Numbered from the stretch's first letter, positions 34,801 to 47,100 are shown. The stretch: DNA of 64,000 bases from Calamus simplicifolius (GCA_900491605.1 UESW01004078.1:543690-607689); one strand, 5' to 3'. The notes: generated from the letters alone by a model not told the origin. Program-made: numbers and translations.

Positions 34801-36602
34801 CAAGAATATTCACTACTTCATTGATGCATGACTCCAAAAATGTTGATATAGTAGGTGGCATAAATGGGAGTCTTGAATGACAGTGGAGATTGGAATTTCA
34901 GGTTTAGCTATATCTTCAAACACAACAATACAGAGTTCTGTATATGTACCCAAGCATGTTGGCTATGGTAACTTACTAGGACAAAATTGTCAATTAAAAG
35001 TTAAAGGGAAAAAAGATAAAATACATCAAAAACCACATTACTGATTTCAGGGAATTTAAGTATCCTCAACCTGAGAACAAAAAATGAGCATTATTGTTGT
35101 AATTAAAGTAAAAATTACCATCGTTGGCTTGAAGGTATACTTTTTAGTTCTATGAAGAACATGAGTCAGTTCTTTCACCAGCGCACATGATTATTGATGT
35201 TGAACTGTAGCTTGACCATTGTAGCTGCAGTCATGGCCTTGATATTTAATTTATACCATTATTTCATATGCAAGATAAGTTACACAAATTTGATTGATTA
35301 TTAAGCTATGAAATCTACAAAGTTAGTTCTAGCATTGATAACCATTTGAATGGGAGCTTATTTATATGAAATTTTAAAAATCGTGTACTCTCGAAAGTCC
35401 AAACCATTCTTTGTAGAGCTATAGTTGCATAGAAACCATTCTTCATAGATTTCATGGACGTATAACGGAAGTTGCAGTTGTATAGTAGCAATGATTTACA
35501 TTAGATTTTCAATACAAATTGTTAAGTACATTTTTTCTAAAATTAAGCAAATAATTGTTTTTGATGTGCAAATTTATGAAATGCAGAGGATCCCAAATTT
35601 ATAATTTTTATGCATATTTTTCTAAGATTAAGATAATATTTTTATTTTTATGCACAAATTTATGAAATGTGGAGGATATCAATTTTAAGCAACTGCCTAA
35701 TCACCTTGGCAACCAAAGGAGACTGTCTAAGTGCTTTGAGTAGGTTTATTTCCCCTACTCTGGTTTCTACAATGCATAGAATGCCAAACTTGATTACTTG
35801 GTTCACGCACCTTCAAACTATAGTACAATATAAAAGAACACATGCATGTCTCCCCAGCTGACTCTAGATGGTCTTGTGTCAACACCCCCCCCCCCCCCCC
35901 CCTTAAAAAAACACACACCCCCACAAACCTGCATTGTTTTTTATCTTGTTTGTTCATCCTTGTGCTTATCTCTCTATAAATTAGTTATGGAGAAGAAAAC
36001 TGAAATCTCAAAGGAAGCCTTCTACATTGGAAGGCCTATGCCTGATTTTTTGATTGATGACAGTTGTATTGATCTACCTATGTGATGGGTTTCAGCTTTT
36101 TATGAAGCAGTCATTCCTTTAAACCAGACAATACTTTAAGGGTTATAATCTTATCAAGTACCCTTTCCCCAGAGATTAACCATGTGCATTGCTCAAGCTG
36201 AATGCTAGTGTTGTCAATGAAAGAGCATATATTTGTTTATTTCTTTTTTTTGTGAAAAAATATATTTTTTTCTTTTTTTCAAAATCAGAAAGTAATGTAT
36301 GTTTGTCAGACACTCTAGGCTCTTTTATCCACTGAGTTGTTTATAATCAACCCAAATTTCTCTGCTTTCAGGACAATGTTCAGAATCAACTGATCAAGTT
36401 TGAGTTGCTACTAACAGTTGCAACATTTGTCGTTGCCATCTTTGGGGTTGTTGCAGGGATCTTTGGTATGAATTTTCCAATAAATTTTTTTGAAAAACCA
36501 AGAGCATTCCAGTGGGTGCTTTTTATCACTGGAGTGTCCGGCATAGTTATATTCTTCTCCTTCCTGTGTTATTTTAGACACAGAAGATTATTACCCTTGT
36601 AG
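28829..36602 (+). CDS. MRS2: MRS2/CorA-type magnesium transporter, main body (exon 1 remainder and exons 2-5)
   Basis: Exons are 28829-29266, 33658-33786, 33875-34207, 34304-34351 and 36372-36602, all with GT/AG borders and phase-0 junctions. With the severed 5' piece they give 417 codons before TAG, close to the usual length of about 440. Recognisable blocks are LKKRGQGLRSW, EVDKFTMMRRCDLPARDLRL, FVYPSTILGREKAI, LEEL-type coiled coil with EIEQLMDDDGDMAEMYLTEK, and IDDTEDFINIQL. Exon 5 carries two membrane segments joined by the GMN signature (residues 373-375 of the undisrupted protein). The protein forms a pentameric magnesium channel in a plant membrane; it resembles MRS2-1/MRS2-10 most. 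No stop or frameshift is seen. The first Met left after the insertion is at 28838, giving a possible 388-residue protein lacking the variable N-terminus. Confidence 0.95.
29267..33657 (+). other. intron 1 of MRS2 (4.4 kb)
   Basis: Donor CAG|GTGCC at 29267 and acceptor CATTAG at 33657. The intron is AT-rich, and I find no coding domain in it. Small direct repeats of TATTAAA and AATGCATTAAATGC words lie at 29790-29940. Short ORFs (30349-30839, 32482-32694) have no recognisable product. Confidence 0.85.
34352..36371 (+). other. intron 4 of MRS2 (2.0 kb)
   Basis: Donor CTG|GTATTT at 34352 and acceptor TTTCAG at 36371. It separates the DTEDFINIQL exon from the membrane exon. The content is AT-rich, without a coding domain. 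It holds the C tract at 35885-35902. Confidence 0.85.
35885..35902. repeat. poly-C tract (18 bases)
   Basis: An uninterrupted run of C in an otherwise AT-rich intron, followed by TTAAAAAAACACACACCCCC. The length is likely to vary or to be miscounted in the assembly. Confidence 0.9.
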
Positions 36603-37045
36603 ATATGTTGCAAATATAGAGAAGAGAAACTGTGTGCAATCTGCTATTAATTCAGAAGAAGCAGTTGCATAAGAATTCATGATATTTTTTTATCTCCATA
36701 TATTTGCTTATAGGCTATTCTTCTGGCTTGAGGAAAAGATTTGGGGATACAAATAATACTATTGCTGTGGAAGGAGAGATTATATCAGTAACACTTCTTA
36801 TTTTCTTGTTATATTGTTTCATCTTTGTGCAACTTGTTTCTCCACAGATCTTGTAGGCAGCAAATGAAGTTCTAAGTTGGCTTGTCTGGCTTTAAAGGAA
36901 AATGAGGTTCATAAAAGTAATACAGTCAATTTTGGCTAAATAAAATATGAATTTTAGTGTTGTGCTAGCGTCGTAGGGGCTTTTGCTATTGAGAGGCATT
37001 CTGAAGGAGGAATTTTTTTTATTGTAGGTCCAGCATTGGTTCTCA
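36603..37045 (+). other. 3' untranslated region and downstream flank of MRS2
   Basis: AT-rich sequence following the stop codon. A polyadenylation-type signal AATAAA lies at 36939-36944, 337 bases past the stop. The Mutator-like element begins 452 bases past the stop. Confidence 0.6.
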
Positions 37046-37054
37046 TAAACATTA
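37046..37054. repeat. 9-bp target duplication of the Mutator-like element, left copy
   Basis: TAAACATTA, repeated exactly at 42084-42092. Nine bases is the diagnostic length for Mutator-superfamily insertions. Confidence 0.93.
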
Positions 37055-37498
37055 GGGAATTTCTATTTGCACCGTCCCGTATGCTCTGGGCATCCTCTCT
37101 TTTAAATTTTGTTTTTTGTTTTTACTCTCTACACCCCTTAAATTACTTTCTGCACCCCCTTAAAATTTGATATTTCTAAATTACCCCTTCTTGCACTCCC
37201 CCTCCTTCCTTCCAAATCAATCGCACACCCCTTCTCAACACACCGCCTGATTGTCTTCCTCCTCTCCCTGCTCCTTCCCCGGCATTGGCAAGCCTCATCC
37301 CGGCGATCTTCTTTTCCGGCACCGAGCGGCATTCTTGGTAGCTCCTTTCCTGGCATCGGTAGCTCCTTCCCCGACATCGGCAGTAATCAGCGGCGGTAGG
37401 TTTCCTAAATCCATCGCCTCCGGTTCCCTCGCCTCCCTCAACTCTGCCCCCCTCCCTTCCCTGCGGCCACCTTTCTGCCTTCGTAGCCTCGTCTTCGC

Positions 37499-37660
37499 CC
37501 TCCTCCATCCCTCCCTCCACTTATCTTCATCCCCTTCATCCCCCTTCGGCAAGCCATGGTCGAGTCTCTGTTCGGCCCATCACTCTATCCCTCCCTCCAC
37601 TTATCTTCATCCCCTACGTCCCCCTCTGGCAAGCCATAATCGTGTCCCTGTTTGGCCCAT
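37499..37660. repeat. 80-bp direct duplication in the left subterminal region
   Basis: CTCCCTCCACTTATCTTCAT occurs at 37511 and 37591, 80 bases apart, together with GGCAAGCCAT and CTGTTCGGCCCATCA words. Confidence 0.9.
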
Positions 37661-37735
37661 CAGGTCGAGTCTCTGTTCGGCCTTGATGGGCTAGACACAT
37701 GCTCGGCCTATTAGGCCGAACAGAGTGAACCATAG
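37660..37735. repeat. GGCCGAACAGA subterminal repeats, left end
   Basis: Several direct and inverted copies of TCTGTTCGGCC occur at 37555-37735. Matching words (TGGCCGAACAGA, TTCGGCCCATC) fill 41510-41730 near the right end. Confidence 0.75.
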
Positions 37736-37939
37736 GATTTTAAATTTTTTTTAATAAATTTTAATTTTTTATATAAGTACTTTTATATAAGTAGTTTAAA
37801 AAAATATTATATTTAGTAAAATTTTTAAATTGATTATAAATTGGTATAGTTAAGTATTTTGAGAATAAATTTGGATATTTTTTAATTTATTCATATTTTA
37901 ATCTTGCGTGTTAATGCTGATTAATGCCATGTATCAGAT

Positions 37940-39140
37940 ATGGATGCTAGTCCCTCACGGGTTAGACCCACAACGTCTGCCAGGAGACATCGTGGCAGGC
38001 ATACTGAGCCAGAGGATCCTGTTGCACTAGAGGTTCCTGTTGCACCATCACCCCCAATTGAGACAATAGATGAGGATGTCCCATCGATGTTGATGATGAA
38101 GTGGATGGGCCTTGTCCAGGCGGTCCAGAGGATGAGTCTGTCCTTAGTAGTTTCAGAACACATATAGCAGCCTCCATCTAGAGGCAACATGTATTGTTTG
38201 TTTGTTATTGTAGTCTATTTTATTTAATGCATTATTACGATGCTGTTATATAATTTATTCATGTTATCCATTTATGTTTTACAGGAACAGGCCCCATTGA
38301 AGTGCATAAAACATGCTGCCAAGGTAGGTGAGTAGCAGTGGTGGGCATCGGGGCAATTAAATAGGAGGTTTAAAGCATTAGTTCAGCAGTCGGGCCTGGT
38401 TGAACTAATGCACTGCTCTTATCGGTTCGCCGATAAGATTCTTGTCTTGGGCTTTGTAGAGAGATGACAGTCCGAGACGAATGCCTTCCATCTTTCCTTT
38501 GGCGAGATGACGATCACGTTGGATGATGTTGCCGCCATATTAGGGATTAGTGTCATAGGTGCCTCAGTGTCACTGTCATGTGATAGGATGAGTGATCGGG
38601 ATGCTGAGGACCTACTAGTGGAGCTGTTGGGTGTGTCATAGGTAGATGTGCGTCAGGAGGTGCTATCAGTACACGGTCAGTCTGTGAGGTTAAAGTGGCT
38701 GAAGAGTCATTTGTATGCTGTATCTGATAGAGATAGCCATCATAGGATAGAGTGTGCAGTGCGAGGGTATTTGATATTTTTGTTAGGATGCACACTCTTT
38801 GTTGATAAGAGCGGGACGATGGTGCCTATAGCTTATCTTTCTCTACTTCGGGATATGGATAGGGTGAGCACATATGCTTGGGATGCTGATGCCTTGACTC
38901 ATTTATATCGACAGTTGGGGATTGCGTCTAGGGCATCCGTTTGGCAGATTAATGGATATATGACGCTGCTCCAAGCATGAATTTATGAGCATTTTCATTT
39001 CTCACTCCTCATCCAGCCCTGGATTATCTGATGCTAGGCCCCACGTGCACCGATGAATTCCAGTAGTCCACCACATACCATGATGGACCGTTTAGTGATT
39101 CTACGCTAGCCCTTGGACGTTTTGAGGGCTGATGAGGTAT
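37940..39140 (+). pseudogene. plant mobile domain (PMD) protein gene inside the Mutator-like element
   Basis: An N-terminal exon starts at 37940 (MDASPSRVRPTTSARR), with a frameshift in its acidic part near 38095. After an intron-like gap, sequence from about 38284 translates, with a stop and frame breaks, into a plant mobile domain: APLKCIKHAAKV, HLSFGEMTITLDDVAAILGI and, in the open segment 38648-38980, SVRLKWLKSHL, HHRIECAVRGYLIFLLGCTLF and VPIAYLSLLRDMDRV. These are the PMD hallmarks seen in MAIN/MAIL-type proteins and in transposon-borne relatives. In-frame stops at 38331 and 38638 and one at 38978 (in a WIYEHF-like motif) show decay. Confidence 0.8.
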
Positions 39141-39193
39141 GTACTTTAGAACAGGTTCGAGGCCGAAAAACCTGCAAACCATATCGAATGATA

Positions 39194-41260
39194 TTACAAA
39201 CTATCGCATGCTAATAATAAACAGCTAATAATAAACAGCACAGGCCATGCACACATTGGCACGCCCCGATACACACCGGCACGATACTCCATGCTTCTTA
39301 CCTTTTTTCTCGGCTGCCTCTTTTGCACTTGCATTAGTGGGGTGCATGTACCAGATGAGTAACTATATTGTCCAAAGAGAACCAACTCAAAGGCAGAAGG
39401 ATCATGGTGAGTAGACGTATCAACCTTCAATGAAGTGCGGCCACGTGAACCGGTCATCCTTTTTTCAGGTTCTTTAAGAGAAGTACTATCTGGGCTTGCA
39501 ATCTCTTTCAATTTCCTTAACATTTGCAATTTAGAAGCCCCATCTAACTGCTTGAATTTCTTAACAATTATATCTAACTCTGATTCACAGCTCAGCATCA
39601 TAATTTGCACATTTGAAGTAGGCACCATATCAAGTTTTCTTCAATGAGGATCTATGCAATCGAGGAAAATAGGCTGACCTTCCATTCTGTATCGCACAAT
39701 CTCATGAGCGTATGGTAATCCATGTGTGCGTTGAATAGCACACCCACAAACTGATTCATCAATCCCAACTAAATTGGTTCGGTTCGCTTGAGTGAGGAAA
39801 TGATTTAATACAGTTACAGATATAAAACCTCGTAGTTATTTGAATTCAGCGGGTTTGAAGTTGTGTTGCACGACTGTCAAATTCTTTTCAAATGAGGCTT
39901 TGATGTCACTGTGCTGCAACTCAATCAAACTATGAATTTTTGTTCAAGATGACTCGAAAGTCCCTTGGCTTGATCCAAGCTATCTTTTAAGCCTTGCATG
40001 TGCACTTTCAACCCTAGTAAAGTAAATATAATTAAATAAAAGTTAGATAACAAATACATAATTAAATTATAAATTTATAAACTTAATCAATTTCTTGTGA
40101 TACCTATTGGTTGTCACATTTCTGTAGTGCCTACGTGTGTCCGTTTACGCTGCGACAAATCTTTCCTTGAACTTGCTCAGCCAAGTATCTGACATATACC
40201 GTAAAGCATTTGGATAGGTACTAAACTCTCTCTAGAGTGCACTCTAGCGATCGTTATACTCGTCTTCTGTGGTTGACAACACTAGTATATTCCAACTCAT
40301 TATAAACTTATCACATTTCTCCTTCATTTCAAATAATTTTTGCACTGGGCCAAAACATTCCTACTAATATGCCATCTACATAACAAGTGTTGCAGTAGGA
40401 AATGCCTTCTGAATTGTATTCAATAAAGCCAAATCTCGATCTGTGACTATCACCTCAGGCAGAGCATCAGCATCCATGATGCTGCGTAATCTCTCTAATG
40501 CCCATGTATAGTTATCTTTCCACTCAGAGTCCATGTATGTAAAAGCAATAGAAAATGTGAGGTTAGTTGATGTCACCCTCATAATCTCTAAGAGAGGAAG
40601 ACGATATCTATTCATCTTATAAGTGCAATCCATTATCAAAACACGAGGAAATTCATGTAACAAATCTATGCTGCTAGGGTAAGCCCAAAATAAGTTGCGC
40701 ACAACATCAGACTCAATACAATTTCTATGCCACTCAATGTACTTATACTCTGATAATTTACCCAGTAGATGTTGCATCTGAGATCTCCCAGCTTTCTTTA
40801 CAACCTTACACCTCTGCCGTGCATTGTAGATCGTCTTCATATACGTAACATTGAGGGCATCCCTTTGCTTCAATGTAGACAATATGGCCTTGGGCTGAAC
40901 CAAAGTCTTCGACATATCCACTAACAATGAAGTCTCCTCCTTAGATAATCATCTAGCATATGAGTGCCCCTCGAGATGCTTCGCAGCTGGATGATTGTGC
41001 AATCCACAAATGACTATTAACATCCAATAATCTGCAGTGTTCAATTTCTTCCCTCTTAATGTAAAAGGACATCCACACTTCTTAGTGCCACTGGCCTTGG
41101 TCTTTGATCCCTTTTCCTTTATGCTTTTACTTCTGTAGGAACCACTCCTCTCGTAAGCAAGTACAGTTCTTGGTTTCTTACTATCAGTACCCGAATTAGA
41201 AGTTTTAATAATAACAACAAATCCATTCCTCCTCCTAGCTTCCCGACACCAATTATACAA
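39194..41260 (-). pseudogene. MURA/FAR1-like transposase of the Mutator-like element
   Basis: On the - strand, 41260-40949 encodes a WRKY-GCM1/FAR1-type zinc finger (KKCGCPFTLRGKKL, CGLHNHPAA). 40927-40376 encodes the transposase core with two catalytic aspartates in VLIMDCTYKMNRYRLPLL and VIVTDRDLALLN. The frame continues with stops through about 40100 (KCDKFIMSWNILVLS, then STTEDEYNDRW where the third acidic residue is expected). A SWIM-type finger lies near 39760-39690 (CGCAIQRTHGLPYAHEI), in which the usual third cysteine is tyrosine. The C-terminal tail is 39628-39194. Stops and frame changes make it inactive. Confidence 0.88.
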
Positions 41261-41460
41261 GCCTTCTCTGCTCTTAAATATCTATATAATAAGATGTTTT
41301 ATGTCAGTAAACAAATTTTACACATCGCCAGGGGTACTAATAAAACAATTGCAATCAAAATTATTATACCTCGTAAGTTATAAATTCATTTGTGTAATCC
41401 ATCACACATTCAGAGTCAAACATGCTGCCTTCGATTGAAGCATTGCCCTACACGGTTAAA

Positions 41461-41740
41461 AAATAATCAATTTAAACCCTAAGACTAAACCCTAAACCCC
41501 ACACCCTTGTTCAGCCCTGAGTGGCCGAACAGATGCCTTTTGTTCGACCAGAATGGCTGGAATGGGCTGGACAGAAGGCCCCTATTCGGCCCATCCTAGC
41601 CGAACACAAGCCTTCTGTTCGACCACACAGGACGGAATAAAAGGCTTCTGTTTAGCCACACCTGGCCGAAGTTTGGCCAACTAGGGCCGAACAGAAAGCC
41701 TCTGTTCGGCTCTGTGTGGCCTAATAAGATGGAGACCTTG
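41461..41740. repeat. GGCCGAACAGA subterminal repeats, right end
   Basis: About eight direct and inverted copies of TGGCCGAACAGA / TCTGTTCGGCC, some with one or two changes. They lie between the transposase start and the right terminal repeat and mirror those at the left end. Confidence 0.75.
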
Positions 41741-42092
41741 AAAAAAAAATCGATTCAAGTCAAACAATGAATCTTTTCATCCGTAGATCCTTCCCAAATT
41801 GCTACTTGCTTGTCCATTGTTCAATCAAGGGTTGAAATATCTTCAAACAACGAATCAATGGATTGATTAAGCAATTAATTTTTTTCGTTCGTTTGGAGAG
41901 GGGGGAGAGAAGAGGGGGAAGCCGGGTGGGTGTGCGGTGGAAGGGGGAACCTATTTTTGTTGAGGGATGTAGAGAGTAAAAATAAGGGCATTTTCATCTA
42001 TTACAAGGGTAAAATTAGGTTTTTATTTTTTAAGTGGAGGGTGGGTGCACAGAGCAAACGGGTTGGTGCAAATAGAAGTTCCCTAAACATTA

Positions 42093-44152
42093 ATGAGATT
42101 TCAGTACCCCTTTCAAAAAGTAAAAACAAAAAAGAAAATATTTTTTTTCCAGGCAATTTATTCTGCAATGTGTGTTTACCAAATGTAACAACTTTATGTC
42201 ACCGAGTTCTTTGATGCGAAGCTGCTTGATTTCTGCAGAACATGTTTTTTATAGATTAAACTTTGGGATATTGGAGCTTTGTCCAGAATGCTGAAGTGAT
42301 TTGTCATGCAACTCATCCAGGTAGCTATTAGGGCCATTCGGCTATGGCATCCTTCTAGCACGGAAATTTGTCATGCCGAATACGCTTGCTTGATTTAATA
42401 AACGACATGTGTTTTAACTGATGATTGTGATCGCCTCAATTGGAAGTTGCACCTTTTGAGTCGGAGTTTTAGCAGCCGCTGCGAGGGGTAAAATTGCACT
42501 GCACACCTAGCACCTGGAATGAGTTTTTTTTTTTTTTTCAGTGTTTAAGAATGTTGATATTTCGTTACATAAAAACAGTTAAAATTGATTGATAAATAAC
42601 CGGCCTTTTATTCTGTCAATCAATCGATATGTTCTTGTTAGGATATTCGTTTCACGCTAAAATGTTAATCATTTCATCAATTTTAGAATTTCTCTAGATT
42701 AGTTGTTAGGTCAGCTGTTTGTTAACAACTATCATATCATTTAAAGGTGTTTCAAGAATTCTAATTGTGTTCTAATTGTCTTATGCAATGAGGTTCACAA
42801 ATGCAATATTCATGAGGGATCAAGCTCTACATGAAAGGTTTGAATATCTAAATAGAAGTTTTGAAGAGCTGAAATATTTTTTAGCGCTTTTCTACTTTAA
42901 TTTTTTTAATCCTACTACCAGCTTGATATTTGGACCTTCGTTTTGGTTCTCCCGTTGGGAGCTCTCTGGAGCCGCAAATTTAGGCTGCCACGACTTTAGC
43001 AGTTCTACGGTTATTGTAGATGCCAATGGATACGAGTAGAACCAGTCTTTTAGACCTTCCTTTACCATGAAATGGATCAGACGTTAACGCACTCGTATCA
43101 ATATATATATATATATTTAAGATTTAACTCATCCTAAATTGATATAATTATTCATCTATATCAAAAAAAAATATTTTTACATAATAAAATAGAAATAAAA
43201 TAGCAAACTGACATAAAAACTTATATTTATATTTATTTTATATTAAAACTTAGATATTTAAAGAATGAATATATATTGAAAAGTTAAGTAAGATTTAGAA
43301 TTTTAGACACTAACTATCTATCAATATTTATTTTTATTTGATGGGTATGAATGCATATGTGGATGTTGCATGTGGTTTAGGGCACGAAAATTATTACGAA
43401 CATATACCATCTGATCCGTGGACCTAGAGACGCCATTATTACGAACAAGACCGCAGACATCTGCCAAAGCGTGTCCGCGAGAAAGGCACCCAAAGGTCCA
43501 TCGTACGTCGTATAATGGCGCCGCGTGGCGTTCATCGTACGGTACCTTCGCAGATACCTGCGAGCTAAGCCTCCACGGGGTGCGGTTTTCAAGCACGAGC
43601 TGTTGTTTTTAAACTGGTGTCAAAAGGCACCAGAGTTTTACCGATTCAACATTGAAACTATATATTTTATAAAAATAAAAATATTATATTTAATATTTTT
43701 TGTGCAACTATTTTTAGTCGATAAAAAAATTAAATTATAATTAAAAAATATCACTTAAAATAATGTTCTTAAAAGTATCATTTCAAGTTACGCTTCCTAG
43801 AAGCGCGACTTTAAAATACATCATTTCGCCTACTCGTTCGCATGAAAATTTTTTTTGGATAAAATAGAAACAAAAAATAGGCCTTTTAAAACGCGCCATT
43901 TGGAATGATATTTTTTTAAAATATTATTTTAAATGACGTTTTTTTCACTTAAAATCTCTTTTTCGCGTCCTGAGAGGCTATTTCTGTCACTTCGCAAGTC
44001 CACCTCTTTGGAGTGAGCGGGAAAATAAGAGGGTGGAGGCCGAGGTTTCGTACGCCCGATTCTAGTCTCCTGATCTAGTCTCGCTCTCTGTCTCGCCTTC
44101 GCCTTCTCTTCTCTCTGCGAGAACCATCTTCTCTGCGCTTCTTCTCGCATTA
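42093..44152. promoter_or_regulatory. intergenic region and 5' flank of the kinesin gene
   Basis: AT-rich, with no recognisable gene. A short TA run lies at 43102-43116. A GC-rich patch at 43418-43620 contains overlapping ORFs on both strands with no recognisable product. Positions 44040-44150 are pyrimidine-rich (CTCGCTCTCTGTCTCGCC) and probably form the 5' leader. No firm TATA box is seen. Confidence 0.5.
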
Positions 44153-47100
44153 ATGGAGCGAATATATGTGACGGTGAGGGCGAGGCCTCTCTCGCCGGAG
44201 GAGGCCAAGAACACCCCTTGGAGGATCTCCGGCAACTCCATTCACCTCGCCAACCAGTCGACCAAATTCGAATTCGGTAGGGTTTCTTCTTCTTTTCTCG
44301 TTCTTGATTTTATATCCTAGGTTTTAGGTTTCTGGATCCCAAGTTAATTTCATCTCTTTTGTTGGCAGATAGGATTTTTGGGGAAGAGTGCAAGACTTCT
44401 GATGTCTACGAGGCTCGGACGAAAGACATCGTGGCCTCTATTGTTCGTGGGTTCAACGGTACGTTGATTACTACACGTCCCATGAACCTCCTTCCGTCCC
44501 TTTGTTTAATTTCTGTTCTTTCTTCCGTTGGTGTGATTTCTTTTGTTCTTGCTTTCTTTCTTTATTTATGTATTTGCTAATATTTTGAACTTTGTTGCAG
44601 TCCTCTGATTTGACTGGCTTGAAAGCAATATCATGATCTATTCATTTGTTTGAATAATTGTTCTACAACTGATTATTTCTCATAATTCTGCAATTGAATT
44701 TTACCATCTGCACCTAAAGTTTTGAGCAAGTTATAATGATTTGGTGCTGCCACATACAAGTGAGTATTCCAGTGTGGATGCTGCTGTCTCGTCTGAGGTG
44801 AAAACAGGTTGTTGGTAGAGAAATACTCCGAAAATGTTGAATATGCTAAGTTTGTGTCTTTCATCACCATAGATATTTATGCATTGGCAGCATCTGATTT
44901 GCTTTGCCAATTGCATAAACCCAGGTCATAAATAATACAAATGGTAAAAATTAAATTTATATTTAAGTTAGCATGATTCAAGGGTAGCTTTTCATCTTCA
45001 TTACGTACACTGATTAAGGGACCTGTATTATAGAATGGGCATGGACATACAGGTTCGATGTTGGAAAGCTGCCAAGAGATTGTACTTTGTGAATAGCCAA
45101 GTGAATATCTTTTCAGTGGTTGTAGAGAGGATTGCCTTATTCTTAAATCTAATTGGAACAGTTAGGCATCCAGGCTTGCAAGGCTGTCATGTTGTAAACG
45201 ACTAGCTTTTCCAATTTGATTATTCCTTTTTGTTTATCAATAATGTTGTTGCACTACCATCCGAGTCTGCTCTACACTGTACAATTAGAATTGAGATTTC
45301 ACATTTGAAGCATGTGAAAAAGCTTATCCACTGTAAATTTCTTGGATGATCGTTTTATCTGCTAGTGCTTACCATAAGGTTGGATTTTGCTGATTGTATC
45401 CTGTTGTGTCAGAAGAAAAGAGGGTGAAGGCTGGTGATTTAGGTACTTTTACATTAAGCACACCATGATTTGACAAAGGGGTAGTGACTCTGCTGTATTG
45501 CTGCTTGGCAAAATAACCTATCTGCTAAATTAGTATCAGCCCTTGCTCTTAGGAAAAGTTGAGAGGTGCTGTAACTGATACACAATCACCCTCACTATTA
45601 ATGTGCTTTTAACTTGGTGATTTGTAAAATTTGTAGACATTTCTAAACCATAAATACATCATGAAGGTAAACTAAATGTACCATAGGATGCATTTCTATT
45701 GTTTCCATTTTCTTGTAAATAGTAATAAATAATTTAACAATTCTTTGCTTATTTACATTTTCAATGAAATTGATGATGCCATGTTTGCATTTTTCATTTG
45801 ATAACATCACATGTATTGTAACTGTAGATTAATGCTTGGTTGTATATCCTTTTCTTTTCATGTTGTGGACAGGTGCTATTTTTGTTCTCTTGTAAATAAT
45901 AATAAATTATTTAACAACTCTTCGCTTTTTTATATTTTCAAGCAAATTGATGATACCGTTAAACATAACATTTTTCATTTTATAGTATCTCATATACTGT
46001 AAGTGTAGATTAATGCTTGATTTTATATCCTTTTCTTTTTATATCATGGATAGGTACCGTTTTTGCCTATGGACAAACAAATAGTGGTAAGACATATACA
46101 ATGAGAGGATTTGTTGCTGAACCAGGAATCATCCCTCTTGCTGTGCTTGACTTATTTCAGAGTATTCAAGAGGTGTTCTTTTATACATATTTTCTCTGTG
46201 CATCCATCTTTCAATCTTTTTCTTCTAGTTTGTTTTTCTTTGAGCTTTGTGCTGACAAGGTGTGGTTTCAAATCTGGCTAATGTGGAAAACACTCTTCAG
46301 CATTTCCAATGATACTTGGTCAATAAATGCAAAAAGTTAATCATCTATAGAAAAATACTCAGTGTGATATAGTTTAATTTCTAGTTGATGTTTTTCTTTT
46401 TTGAAGAAAAACTTAAATCATGATACTGTTGAATGAAGTATAATCATGCAGAATCAAGATCCAGTAATTCATGGATTACTGAATTTGACAATACTGATTT
46501 TAATCTGGACTAATGGACTATAGTTAATTCAATGCTTGCCGTTAGTTTGTCGTTTATCTTTAGTTGCTTATTAAATACTCATAACTATGCAAAAAGCCTT
46601 TTCCCATTCTTATGGGATGAACTTTTGAGTCTTTGTCCGTTAAACATTATATCCTTTATCAATATGCTCCTTTTCAATTCTTTGTTCACATCTTCTATCC
46701 TGGTTATTTGTATAACTTTTTTGCCATTTCTTGTTCCTCATAAGTTTGACCTTTTTATGTTCAGTGTGGCACCATTTGTCTTATCTTCACAACTCCTAAA
46801 TCAATCTGATGTATGCATTCTTGACTGTAATCTTATTTAGTTTACACTTATGCAGCTTAAGAAATTAATCTTTGACATGTTGCTATACTGGTGCATTTTA
46901 GGCCATCATTTTTCCATAGGATTGTGCTATGGTACTCTTTAAAGCAGTAAAGGATATTTTGATCATTTGATATTTCTGACTAATTGAAATAATCACTGAT
47001 CACCACATTCTGGATTATGAAAGCAGAACACTTCTCCTTGCATCCACTATCATCTCACTAGGATGCCGTTCGGAGATAACAACGAGTGATAAACTTTTAA

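Larger units (their letters stand above)
37055..42083. mobile_element. Mutator-like element with transposase and plant mobile domain genes
   Basis: 5029 bp between perfect TAAACATTA duplications. The terminal inverted repeats start GGGAATTTCTATTTGCACC on the left and GGGAACTTCTATTTGCACC on the right; similarity extends about 36 bases, with a further shared TTTTTACTCTCTACA block at about 37120 and 41963-41977. Inside are a plant mobile domain pseudogene on the + strand and a MURA/FAR1-like transposase pseudogene on the - strand, with convergent 3' ends near 39150-39190. Both terminal regions hold GGCCGAACAGA-type subterminal repeats. Both genes are broken, so this copy could move only with help from another element. 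Confidence 0.93.

Noticed and set aside
35885..35902. Poly-C run as a functional element
   Set aside because: It is a simple homopolymer in an intron and is likely slippage or an assembly-length artefact.
37251..37694. 147-residue serine/leucine-rich + strand ORF near the left Mutator end
   Set aside because: It overlaps the 80-bp duplication and subterminal repeats and is low complexity. I see no family.
43321..43740. Cluster of ORFs on both strands at a GC-rich patch upstream of the kinesin gene
   Set aside because: Four overlapping ORFs of 64-91 residues read the same stretch with no conserved domain. Composition alone explains the open frames.
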